From assembly GCF_019976755.1 (NCBI RefSeq), contig NZ_AP023441.1, forward strand, positions 2,477,501 to 2,541,500: 64,000 nt of DNA. The letters run 5' to 3'. Position numbers and translations under genes: made by a program. The number at the start of each line of letters is the position of its first letter. Within the stretch, counting starts at the first letter, position 1. This document shows, in pieces, positions 28,564 through 37,164 of the stretch. This DNA comes from Nostoc sp. MS1 (GTDB lineage Bacteria > Cyanobacteriota > Cyanobacteriia > Cyanobacteriales > Nostocaceae). A model generated the notes under the pieces. The model saw only the letters and a program-made list of their open reading frames with translations, ran no database searches and was not told the origin of the DNA.

Positions 28564-28764
28564 ATATATTAGGGAACAGGGGATGGGTACAGGTTGAAAA
28601 GTTGCTTGTTCTGATATATCTGGTAAGTTTTATGCTTGGTGAAATATGATCTAGGTCAACTAATCCCAATCTCAAAACAGCAGTTTTTGCATTCTAGTGG
28701 GAATCCTAAACTTTAGAGATTCTCAAATAGATGTTGCGAACTGCGAGTGGAGAGGAAATAAAAT

Positions 28765-31560
28765 ATGCGGCAGATGGCTAACTTGAGACAATGGCTATTT
28801 CTTCCATTGGTTGCCAGCATTGTATTATTTTCGGAGTCCAGTGTTGTCCGTGCTGAACAATATACTCAATATACAGGACAAGCGACTGTAGCAAATCCCA
28901 CTCAAGCTAAAGCAGATCAAATATATCAGCAGGCGAAAGAATTATATGAGGAAGGAACAGCCGCATCTCAACAACAAGCACTGATAAAATTTGAACAAGC
29001 TCTTTCTCTTTATCGTAATCTAGGCGATCGCTCATCACAATCCCTTACCCTTGGTCATATTGGTAAAATCTACTCAGACTTAGGGGAACTGCAAAAATCG
29101 CTGAGTTATTTAAACCAAACCTTGAACCTCAGACGACAGTTAGGAGATAAAACTGGGGAAACTATTACCTTGAGTAACATTGGTGCTGTCTACTCAGATT
29201 TGGGAGAATTGCAAAAAGCTCTAGATTTTTTCCATCAAGCCTTGTCACTTAATCGCCAAATGGGAGATAAGACAAGGGAAGCCCGAAGCCTAAATAATAT
29301 TGGTTCAGTTTACATAGATTTAGAAGAATCGCAAAAAGCACTAGATTATTTCCATCAGTCCCTCTTACTCAGACGACAGGTAGGAGACAAAGTAGGTGAA
29401 GCTCGTACCCTCAATAACATTGGCAAAATCTACTTAGATTTAGGCGCACAGCAAAAAGCGTTGGATTATTTTAACCAGTCCCTACCCTTATATCAACAAA
29501 AGGGAGACAAAGCAGGAGAAGCAGTTACATTAAATAACATTGCCTCAGTTTACTTGTATGGGCGAGAACAGCAAAAAGCCCTTAATTATTACCAGAAATC
29601 CCTATCTCTCAGAAAACAAATAGGAGACAAATTAGGGGAAGCTAATAGTCTAAATAACATTGGTGCTGTTTACTTAGATTTAGCAGAAAAACAAAAAGCA
29701 CTGGATTACTTTAACCAGTCTTTACCCTTATTTGAGGCTGTAGGAAATAAATTAGGGTTAGCAGCTACCCTCAACAACATTGGCAGAATTTACATCAGTT
29801 TGGGAGAACAGCCAAAAGCGTTAAATAATTTCCAAAAATCTTTACCTTTATATCAACAAGTAGGCAATAGGGGAGGAGAAGCTTTAACTCTTTATCATAT
29901 TGCTACAGTTCATGCCAATCAAGGAAATCTGGATGCAGCCTTAACTCAGATGAAAACAGTCATCAGCATAGTAGAAAAGCTGCGTACTAAAGTTGACTCT
30001 CAAGAACTCCGCACAGCCTATTTTGCCACAGTGCAGGATTATTATCAGTTCTACATCGATTTGCTAATGCAACTGCACAAGCAAAAACCATCCCAAGGCT
30101 ATGACGCTTTAGCACTGGAAACCAGCGAACGCGCCCGCGCCCGCAGTCTTCTAGACTTGCTGACAGAAGCTAAGGCAGATATTCGCCAAGGCGTAGAACC
30201 AAAGTTACTTACTCAAGAACAGGAGTTGCGGCAAAAACTAGATGCAACTGAACAACGACGCATAAAATTATTGGCTAGTAAGTATGACGAAACACAACTT
30301 CAGGCTTTAGACAAGGAAATTGCCGAACTTCTCGAACAATACAATCAACTCCAAACCAAAATTCGCACAACTAGCCCACGCTATGCAGCTTTAACTCAAC
30401 CTCAACCCCTGTCATTGGCACAAATTCAGCAGCAAGTTTTAGACGATAACACTCTACTTTTAGAATACTCGCTCGGAGAAAAGCGGAGTTATCTTTGGGC
30501 AGTTACTAATAAAAGTATTATCAGCTACGAATTGCCCAAACGTGCAGAAATAGCAGCCGTTGTACAAAAGTTGCGGCGAGATATTACCACCCCATATCTG
30601 ACAGAAAGTCCTGCTATAGCAACTTTGTCACAAATCATACTTGCACCTGTAGCCCAGCAATTAGGAAACAAACGCTTGGTATTTGTTAGTGATGGTGCTT
30701 TGCAGTATGTGCCATTTGCAGCCTTGAATACGCCAGGAAGTAGCAATTATCAACCATTACTGACGAACCACGAAATCATTCATTTACCTTCAGCATCTAC
30801 GATCGCACTTCTCAGACAGGATAATAAGCAACGTCAACCCGCATCTCAAGTGTTAGCGGTGTTCGCAGATCCAGTTTTTAGCCGAGATGATGAACGTTTA
30901 CAAGGGAAAATTAAACCATCAAATCTACCCGCGACAGATACCATCGCTCTAACCAGAGCCGCTACCAACTCAGATATTAATTTTGAGCGCCTACTTTTCA
31001 CCCGCACAGAAGCAGCGCAAATTCTCTCCCTTGTACCAGCTAACAAAGGTAAGCAAGCCTTCGACTTTAACGCCAGCCGCACTACTGCTACAAGTAAAGA
31101 GTTAAGTCAGTACCAAATTATACATTTTGCTACTCATGGCATTCTCAACAGCCAGAATCCAGAACTATCGGGTGTTGTCTTATCCCTATTTGATAATCAA
31201 GGAACACCGCAAAATGGTTTCTTGCGCCTGCATGATATTTTCAACCTCAACCTCCAAGCAGAGTTAGTGGTACTCAGCGCCTGTCAAACTGGGCTAGGGG
31301 AAGAAATTAGAGGAGAAGGTGTGATTGGATTAACTAGAGGATTTATGTATGCAGGAAGTCCGCGAGTTGTGGTAAGTCTATGGAGTGTAGATGACCAAGC
31401 TACCTCAGAATTAATGGCTGGATTTTACAAAAAAATGCTCAAAGAGGGATTAAAACCCGCCGCCGCCTTACGAGCCGCGCAGTTAGAAATCTGGCGTAAT
31501 CAGAAATATGCTGCACCGTATTATTGGGCGGCTTTTACGATGCAGGGTGAGTGGAGATGA
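28765..31560 (+). CDS. Secreted TPR-CHAT domain protein
   Basis: This 931-residue protein has an N-terminal signal-like hydrophobic segment (about residues 9-28, VVRAEQ after it). Then come about eight to nine TPR units of 40 residues with the consensus LNNIGxVYxDLGExQKALDYF (about 50-400), a coiled region, and a C-terminal CHAT protease domain (about 620-930). The catalytic pair is His791 (HFATHG) and Cys840 (LSACQTG). CHAT proteases are caspase-like enzymes often tied to TPR or STAND modules in prokaryotic immunity and cell death. This one looks exported, unlike the second CHAT protein at 32163. The ATG at 28765 or the one three codons on may be used. Confidence 0.88.
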   Translation: MRQMANLRQWLFLPLVASIVLFSESSVVRAEQYTQYTGQATVANPTQAKADQIYQQAKELYEEGTAASQQQALIKFEQALSLYRNLGDRSSQSLTLGHIGKIYSDLGELQKSLSYLNQTLNLRRQLGDKTGETITLSNIGAVYSDLGELQKALDFFHQALSLNRQMGDKTREARSLNNIGSVYIDLEESQKALDYFHQSLLLRRQVGDKVGEARTLNNIGKIYLDLGAQQKALDYFNQSLPLYQQKGDKAGEAVTLNNIASVYLYGREQQKALNYYQKSLSLRKQIGDKLGEANSLNNIGAVYLDLAEKQKALDYFNQSLPLFEAVGNKLGLAATLNNIGRIYISLGEQPKALNNFQKSLPLYQQVGNRGGEALTLYHIATVHANQGNLDAALTQMKTVISIVEKLRTKVDSQELRTAYFATVQDYYQFYIDLLMQLHKQKPSQGYDALALETSERARARSLLDLLTEAKADIRQGVEPKLLTQEQELRQKLDATEQRRIKLLASKYDETQLQALDKEIAELLEQYNQLQTKIRTTSPRYAALTQPQPLSLAQIQQQVLDDNTLLLEYSLGEKRSYLWAVTNKSIISYELPKRAEIAAVVQKLRRDITTPYLTESPAIATLSQIILAPVAQQLGNKRLVFVSDGALQYVPFAALNTPGSSNYQPLLTNHEIIHLPSASTIALLRQDNKQRQPASQVLAVFADPVFSRDDERLQGKIKPSNLPATDTIALTRAATNSDINFERLLFTRTEAAQILSLVPANKGKQAFDFNASRTTATSKELSQYQIIHFATHGILNSQNPELSGVVLSLFDNQGTPQNGFLRLHDIFNLNLQAELVVLSACQTGLGEEIRGEGVIGLTRGFMYAGSPRVVVSLWSVDDQATSELMAGFYKKMLKEGLKPAAALRAAQLEIWRNQKYAAPYYWAAFTMQGEWR

Positions 31561-31670
31561 GGGAAAATAATTAATGGATATATGTAGCGATCGCTAGATA
31601 CACTAAAACACAAGCTAACCTGTCCCGTACTATACAATGTAGCTGCTTAAATATACTTGCGGATAAGTTT

Positions 31671-31997
31671 ATGGCGGATATTCGTTTGGCTATTGAGGGT
31701 GAGGATGCGATCGCAGCTACAGAGGCGTTGTTAGCAATACCTGGGATATCGGGTAATTATGAGGTGAGTGCAGAAGCGCCGAAAAAAGAGACTGTAGTGG
31801 CGACTGTGGCTACTATTATCGGCATTGTGGGGGGAACAATTGCTATTGCTGAACAAATCCGCAAGTGGTATCAGGAGTATAAAGCGAATCAGTCTGGAAA
31901 ACGGATTGAAAAGGTATTGATTGTCGGGCGTAATGGTAGACGCATCCTTTTGGAAGATGCAACCATAGAAGAAATTAGCCAAATTTTAGAAGAGTGA
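31671..31997 (+). CDS. EACC1-like effector-associated small protein
   Basis: This 108-residue protein has the three-part layout that I recall for EACC1 (effector-associated constant component 1). An N-terminal strand-rich part (DIRLAIEGEDAIAATEALLA) is followed by a hydrophobic Gly/Ala helix (about residues 43-62), then basic residues and a C-terminal part (VLIVGRNGRRILLEDATIEE). EACC1 proteins accompany CHAT, caspase-like and STAND effectors in predicted conflict systems of multicellular bacteria. Here it sits 110 bases after one CHAT gene and 165 before a CHAT-STAND gene on the same strand, which supports the call. The hydrophobic helix could anchor it to the membrane. Confidence 0.7.
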   Translation: MADIRLAIEGEDAIAATEALLAIPGISGNYEVSAEAPKKETVVATVATIIGIVGGTIAIAEQIRKWYQEYKANQSGKRIEKVLIVGRNGRRILLEDATIEEISQILEE

Positions 31998-32100
31998 ATT
32001 TTTTTACCCCTCCCTAACCCTCCCCTTGCAAAGGGGAGGGAACTTAATTTCTTGATTTCCCCACTTTCCAAGTGAGGATTAAGGGGGGGTAATAACTTAC
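31998..32100. repeat. G/C-run repeat, inverted partner of 36470-36566
   Basis: TACCCCTCCCTAACCCTCCC and the following 70 bases match the reverse complement of 36470-36566 at about 85 percent over 93 bases. It includes a perfect 10-bp hairpin with a 3-base loop (32018-32040). The hairpin could stop transcripts of the EACC1-like gene. Confidence 0.75.
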
Positions 32101-32162
32101 GTGAGCTTAGTGAGTTGTGAGTGTTATAGTTGATTGGATTACTGAGTTTTAGGACTTAGAAC

Positions 32163-35100
32163 GTGCGCTCGCTTCACATCGACCTCAAGCTAGTTGCTGA
32201 GAATTACGTAGAGTTACGCTACTTTATTGATAATCCTAATGAGTATCAGCCCCGAAGGCTCTCGTTGTCAGAAATCGCTGACTTGATTAAGTTAGCCGAG
32301 CGAGATTACTATGTTTCGGCTTTTGCAGAGGATTATACAGTAACAGGGCGGCGGTTGTATCAGTGGTTGGATGGGAGCGATCGCAACTTACAACCCCTAC
32401 TAGACAAATATCGGCGAGAGGGGATTGTATTAGCAATTTCCGCAACTGAAAAACTAGCACATCTACCTTGGGAAGTGCTGCACGATGGCGTAGGTTTTTT
32501 GGTGCAGCGTGGGGTGGTTCCTGTGCGGTGGGTGGCGGATAGCAGCGTGAGAAAGTTGACTATTGACGGGGGGGAACCGGAAAACCGCGCTTTGCAAGTC
32601 TTGTTTATGGCTACTTCGCCGTTGAATGTGTCACCTGTGCTGGATTTTGAAGGTGAGGAAGCGCAGATTCTTGCAGCGACGGCGCGACAACCTTTAACTT
32701 TGACAGTGGAAGAAAGCGGGTGTTTGTCGGAGTTGGGTAATTTAGTTAAGAGTTACGACAAAGATTATTTTGATGTATTACACCTGACTGGTCATGCTAC
32801 CTTGCAAGATGGACAACCCCGGTTTATTACAGAAACGCCTACAGGTGAAGCTGAGTATGCCAGTGCGGAAGATATCTCCCAAGAGTTACAATTCCGACTA
32901 CCGAAGCTGATTTTTCTCTCTGGTTGTCACACAGGACAAGCAGGAAAGGCTGGTTCTGTCCCTTCAATGGCGGAAGAATTATTGAAAGCTGGTGCAAAAG
33001 CGGTGTTGGGTTGGGGTCAAGCCGTTTTAGAAACGGATGCTACAGAAGCCGCCGCTACATTATACGGGGAATTGTCAGCCGGGAAGCAAATCACCGAGGC
33101 GGTTGCTAGTACCTACCAAACATTAATTAAGAATAAAGCGCGGGATTGGCATTTATTGCGGCTGTATGCAGCAGGGGAGTTACCCAGTGCTTTAGTTACA
33201 CCCTTGCGGACTCGTGGACGGAAACCAGCACCACCGCTTTCTGTTGCTACCGAGTTTTTAGACCCGGCTGGTAAAGTCAAAGTCCCGACGCGGGAGAGTT
33301 TTGTTGGTCGTCGCCGTCAGTTGCAAAATTGTTTGCGGGTGCTGACACAAGCAAGTGATGAAGTTGGGTTGTTAATTTATGGGATGGGGGGTTTAGGTAA
33401 AAGTAGTTTAGCGGCTAGGCTGTGCGACAGACTGCCGAATTTTGAGCGTGTGGTCTGGGTGGGGAGAATTGATGAAGGTAGTTTAGTGAGTCGTTTGAGT
33501 GAAAAGTTGGATGACAACGAACAACGCAAAAGCTTACAAAATTACGATGAAGAATTGAAGTTTCGGCTGCGGCGAGTTTTCCAGCAGTTGCATGAAGAAG
33601 CAAAGCCGTTTTTATTAGTGCTGGATGATTTTGAGTGGAATTTAGAACCTCGTAATGATAGCTATGTGCTGCAACCGGAAGCAGTAGAGGTGTTAAAAGC
33701 TTTAGTTTGGACAATTAGAGAAAATTACACTTCCCACCGCATCATTATTACTTGCCGTTACGATTTTGCATTTACCCAGTTGCAGTATTTCTACAAGCAA
33801 CCATTAGATGCACTGCATGGGGCAGATTTGCGAAAAAAGTTTAATCGCCTCAAAGCTTTTAGTGATGAATCACAGGTGGATGAGGCGTTAAAATCCCAGG
33901 CGCAAAACTTAGCAGATGGAAATCCCCGCTTGCTGGAATGGTTGGATAAGATTCTGCAAAATACAACAGTTGACCAAGCAGCAATTTTAAATCGGTTAGC
34001 AGCAGACCCGGTGGAGTTGCGAGAACAGGTTTTAGCTGAGGCGTTGCTGCAACAGATGGATAAAACCATGCGGGAGATGTTATCGCGGGGTTTGGTGTTT
34101 GAGTTGCCAGTACCAAGGGAAGCTTTCGCCGCAGTTTGTAAGAATATTGCCAGTTTGGAAGATTCTATTAATCGGGCAGTGGCGTTGGGGCTGTTGGAAG
34201 TAAGTCATGATGAAGCGTTACGAGTACCGCACATTTTGCCTGTGCAGTTACCCGAAGATAGGGAAACTTTGCATAAAGAAGCTGCTGAGGTGTTGTATCG
34301 TCTTTGGCGGCAGGAGACGCAAATCACAACTGAAGAACAAGCCTTAGAAATTCATCGGCTAGCGCTAGGAGGAAAGGTAGACAACATCGCTGTAGAAGTT
34401 ACTACAGCTCTAGCAACTAGATGGTATCAGAATAGCCGATTTTGGGAAGCGGTTGTAGTTTCCCAAGGCACTTTAGAAATTATTGCAAATTATCGTGTTC
34501 TCTATGAATTAGCTAAATCTGAACAAGAACTTGGTTTAATTGAACAAGCATTTGAACACTATCAACAAGTTCTGGCCCTTTGCCCTCCAGAAGACAAAAT
34601 GCAAAAAGCGGTAACTTTGCACTATTTGGGAAGACTCAAAGCCAATACAGGAGAAATAGAAGAAGCGATCGCCTTATATGAACAATCCCTTGCCCTTACA
34701 GAACAATTCGGCAATATCCAAGGTAAAGCGGCAACATTAGACCAATTAGGGATACTTAAAGCCAATACAGGAGAAATAGAAGAAGCGATCGCCCTATATC
34801 AACAATCCCTTGCCCTTACAGAACAAATTGGCGATGTTCAAGGTCAGGCGGCAACACTGAACAACTTGGGATATCTCAAAGCTAAGAGGGGAGAAATAGA
34901 AGAAGCGATCGCTTTATATGAACAATCCTTTTTCTTCTCAAAACAAATTGGCAATATTCAAGGTCAGGCGGTAACTTTGAACCAACTGGGGCTTCTCAAA
35001 GTCAATAGCGGAGAAATAAACGCAGCACTTACCCTTTTTGAACAATCCCTTGCTTTAAATGAACAAATCGGGTATGTCCAAGGTCAGGCAACGACGTTGA

Positions 35101-35978
35101 TCAACTTAGGATATCTCAAAGAGGCTTGTGGAGAAATCAACCTAGCGATCGCCCTTCTTGAACAAGCCCTTGCTTTAAATGAACAAATCGGAGATGTTCA
35201 AGGCAAAGCGACAACGTTAAACAACTTGGCAATGCTCAAAGCTAATACAGGAAAAATAGAAGAAGCGATTGCCCTTTGTGAACAGTCTCTTGCTCTCTAT
35301 GAACAAATCGGCAATGTCCAAAGCCAGACGGTGACGTTGCAAAACTTGGGAATGCTCAAAGCTAATACAGGAAAAATAGAAGAAGCAATCGCCTTATATG
35401 AACAATCCCTTGCTCTAAGTAAACAAATCGGTGATATCCAAGCCCAGGTGGTAACGTTGAAATATTTGTTAATGCTCAAAGCTAATACAGGAAAAATAGA
35501 AGAAGCGATCGCCATTTGTGAACAGTCTCTTGCCCTCAGCGAACAAATCGGCGATGTCCAAAGTCAGGCGGGGATGTTGCAATGTTTGGGAGCATTCAAA
35601 GCCAACGTCGGAGAAATAGAAGCAGCGATCGCCCTATATCAACAATCCCTGGCTCTGGATGAACAAATCGGCGATGTCCAAGGCAAGGCAACGACGTTGC
35701 ACCAATTGGGAATACTCAAAGCCGATAGGGGAGAAATAGAAGAAGCGATCGCCCTTTTTCACCAATCCCTGGCTCTCAAGGAACAAATCGGCAATGTCCA
35801 AGGCAAGGCTATGACTTTGTGGTGGTTAGGAGGCATGGCAGAACAGCAGGGAAATTACAATCAAGCACTAGATTATTTACAGCCAGCCTTGGAGATATTA
35901 CAGCGTATCCAATCACCTGATGCTGAGGCAGTGAGGCAAATAGTAGAGCGAGTCAGAAATTTAATTCGTAATTCGTAA
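32163..35978 (+). CDS. CHAT-STAND NTPase-TPR protein
   Basis: This 1271-residue protein starts at GTG 32163. A CHAT protease domain covers about residues 80-340 with His211 (LTGHAT) and Cys255 (LSGCHTGQ). An NB-ARC/STAND NTPase follows, with Walker A GMGGLGKSS (Lys413) and Walker B LLVLDDF (about 484-490), then a winged-helix-like part. The C-terminus has about ten highly similar TPRs of exactly 40 residues (about 820-1225) plus two degenerate ones. There is no signal peptide, so it is cytoplasmic. In STAND proteins the repeats sense a trigger, the NTPase oligomerises and the effector is switched on, so protease activation on threat is the likely role. The EACC1-like gene just upstream is the probable partner. 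Confidence 0.9.
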   Translation: MRSLHIDLKLVAENYVELRYFIDNPNEYQPRRLSLSEIADLIKLAERDYYVSAFAEDYTVTGRRLYQWLDGSDRNLQPLLDKYRREGIVLAISATEKLAHLPWEVLHDGVGFLVQRGVVPVRWVADSSVRKLTIDGGEPENRALQVLFMATSPLNVSPVLDFEGEEAQILAATARQPLTLTVEESGCLSELGNLVKSYDKDYFDVLHLTGHATLQDGQPRFITETPTGEAEYASAEDISQELQFRLPKLIFLSGCHTGQAGKAGSVPSMAEELLKAGAKAVLGWGQAVLETDATEAAATLYGELSAGKQITEAVASTYQTLIKNKARDWHLLRLYAAGELPSALVTPLRTRGRKPAPPLSVATEFLDPAGKVKVPTRESFVGRRRQLQNCLRVLTQASDEVGLLIYGMGGLGKSSLAARLCDRLPNFERVVWVGRIDEGSLVSRLSEKLDDNEQRKSLQNYDEELKFRLRRVFQQLHEEAKPFLLVLDDFEWNLEPRNDSYVLQPEAVEVLKALVWTIRENYTSHRIIITCRYDFAFTQLQYFYKQPLDALHGADLRKKFNRLKAFSDESQVDEALKSQAQNLADGNPRLLEWLDKILQNTTVDQAAILNRLAADPVELREQVLAEALLQQMDKTMREMLSRGLVFELPVPREAFAAVCKNIASLEDSINRAVALGLLEVSHDEALRVPHILPVQLPEDRETLHKEAAEVLYRLWRQETQITTEEQALEIHRLALGGKVDNIAVEVTTALATRWYQNSRFWEAVVVSQGTLEIIANYRVLYELAKSEQELGLIEQAFEHYQQVLALCPPEDKMQKAVTLHYLGRLKANTGEIEEAIALYEQSLALTEQFGNIQGKAATLDQLGILKANTGEIEEAIALYQQSLALTEQIGDVQGQAATLNNLGYLKAKRGEIEEAIALYEQSFFFSKQIGNIQGQAVTLNQLGLLKVNSGEINAALTLFEQSLALNEQIGYVQGQATTLINLGYLKEACGEINLAIALLEQALALNEQIGDVQGKATTLNNLAMLKANTGKIEEAIALCEQSLALYEQIGNVQSQTVTLQNLGMLKANTGKIEEAIALYEQSLALSKQIGDIQAQVVTLKYLLMLKANTGKIEEAIAICEQSLALSEQIGDVQSQAGMLQCLGAFKANVGEIEAAIALYQQSLALDEQIGDVQGKATTLHQLGILKADRGEIEEAIALFHQSLALKEQIGNVQGKAMTLWWLGGMAEQQGNYNQALDYLQPALEILQRIQSPDAEAVRQIVERVRNLIRNS
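34627..35850 (+). repeat. 120-bp coding tandem repeat (TPR array)
   Basis: About ten units of 120 bases encode the TPRs of the CHAT-STAND protein. Most units contain AGGAGAAATAGAAGAAGCGA or a close variant, and seven carry an intact GCGATCGC HIP1 site at the same place. Units 6-8 share a GGAAAAATAGAAG variant, which suggests recent unit duplication. Confidence 0.9.
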
Positions 35979-36051
35979 TTTGTGATTCTTTGCCCTACTT
36001 CCTACTCTAATCCAAGTAACTATCTTTGACGGCAACACAGTATTAATACTG

Positions 36052-36345
36052 GTGAATGAGTCTTTGATACTCGTGAGCGAGTCTTTGATACTGGCGCGTG
36101 AGTGTTTAATACTGGTGAGCGAGTCTTTGATACTCGTGAGCGAGTCTTTGATACTGGCGTGTGAGTGTTTGATACTCGTGAGCGAGTCTTTGATACTGGA
36201 GCGTGAGTGTTTGATACTCGTGAATGAGTTTTTGATACTCGTGAGCGAGTCTTTGATACTGGCGCGTGAGTGTTTAATACTCGTGAGCGAGTCTTTGATA
36301 CTGGCGCGTGAGTGTTTAATACTCGTGAGCGAGTCTTTGATTCTC
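36052..36345. repeat. 21-bp minisatellite, 14 units
   Basis: Fourteen units of exactly 21 bases follow each other without gaps, 73 bases after the CHAT-STAND stop codon. Two main types alternate: one beginning GTGAGCGAGTCTTTGATACT and one beginning GCGCGTGAGTGTTTAATACT. Because 21 is a multiple of 3, both strands stay open in one frame and read as heptapeptide repeats (ESLILVS on the plus strand, SIKDSLT on the minus). A partial unit (CAGTATTAATACTG) precedes the array. There is no convincing ribosome-binding site for either frame. Confidence 0.92.
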
Positions 36346-36447
36346 CTAAAAGGATGCTTAAAAACTCTTATGCTTGGTAGCAAAACGTTTTAGATCCCCC
36401 TAAATCCCCCTTAAAAAGGGAGACTTTGATTTAATTTCCCCTCTTTT

Positions 36448-36610
36448 TAAGCTACCGTGTAGACAAAAGTCGAATTACCCCCCTTAATCCCCCCTTGTAA
36501 AGGGGGGAAACTAGAAATTCAATTCCCTCCCCTTTCCAAGGGGAGGGTTAGGGAGGGGTAAAACAAGATTTATCAACTACTTTTAGACTTGTGTGTACAC
36601 CGTAGCCTTA
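36448..36610. repeat. Inverted-terminal element with G/C-run core, second copy
   Basis: Ends TAAGCTACCGTGTAGACAAA (36448-36467) and GTGTGTACACCGTAGCCTTA (36591-36610) are imperfect inverted copies and match the ends of the element at 7126-7290. The core matches 31998-32100 in inverted orientation. Confidence 0.7.
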
Positions 36611-36630
36611 AAAATTACGAATTACACTAA

Positions 36631-36930
36631 CTAATTCCAATCCTGCTCCTCCCGTTTCCCCCGACTCTTATAAATCCCCCCTACCTGATGTATTTGTCGG
36701 GTTTTCTCGAATAATTCCGGTTCGGTTAACCCCCATTGTTGCAAAACTTTATCTAAGTCCTGTTGTATATCTCTCGCGCCTGGGAAGCCTTGATAGCGGA
36801 TTCTTAACCGAGCTAATTCGGCTAAATCCTGGTCTGAAGGGGCTTGAGTTTGTAGAATATTATTTATGAGGGGGCGATCGCGGTTGTAAAGTGGGTGTTG
36901 TTGGTCTTTAGAGCCGTTTTTCTCAGCCAT
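36631..36930 (-). CDS. DUF3288-family cyanobacterial protein
   Basis: This 99-residue soluble protein fits the cyanobacterial DUF3288 family, recognised by KDQQHPLYNRDR at the start and ELARLRIRYQGFPGARDIQ in the middle, then QQDLDKVLQQWGLTEPELF. Length is normal for the family and the function is unknown. It starts at ATG 36928-36930 and is divergent from clpC, with 234 bases between the two starts. Confidence 0.8.
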   Translation of the reverse strand: MAEKNGSKDQQHPLYNRDRPLINNILQTQAPSDQDLAELARLRIRYQGFPGARDIQQDLDKVLQQWGLTEPELFEKTRQIHQVGGIYKSRGKREEQDWN

Positions 36931-37164
36931 AGTTCATTCCTTTAGATAGAGTGTAAATTCAGTCAGAGTCTAGAGTCCAGGGTCTTGCCAACGCGCCATA
37001 ATTAATCATGACGGCAACTACACCTGAGCCAATACGGCTCTCACCACTGTCGCTCAATATCAGACAAAGATACATTGTCTTTAAGAAAGTACAAAAAACT
37101 TTATTCACAGGGTGGATTTATTAAGTCGCCCAAAGTCCAAGCAGCAAGGGAGCAAGAACCCGCT

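Noticed and set aside
35961..36393. Long open frames on both strands across the minisatellite
   Set aside because: They exist because the unit is 21 bases long and stop-free in one frame on each strand. Neither has a good start signal. Kept as a repeat, with translation left as a test.
37075..37164. Possible 30-residue N-terminal extension of ClpC
   Set aside because: It requires a TTG start and the added residues do not resemble ClpC N-termini, which begin MFEHFTSEA or similar.
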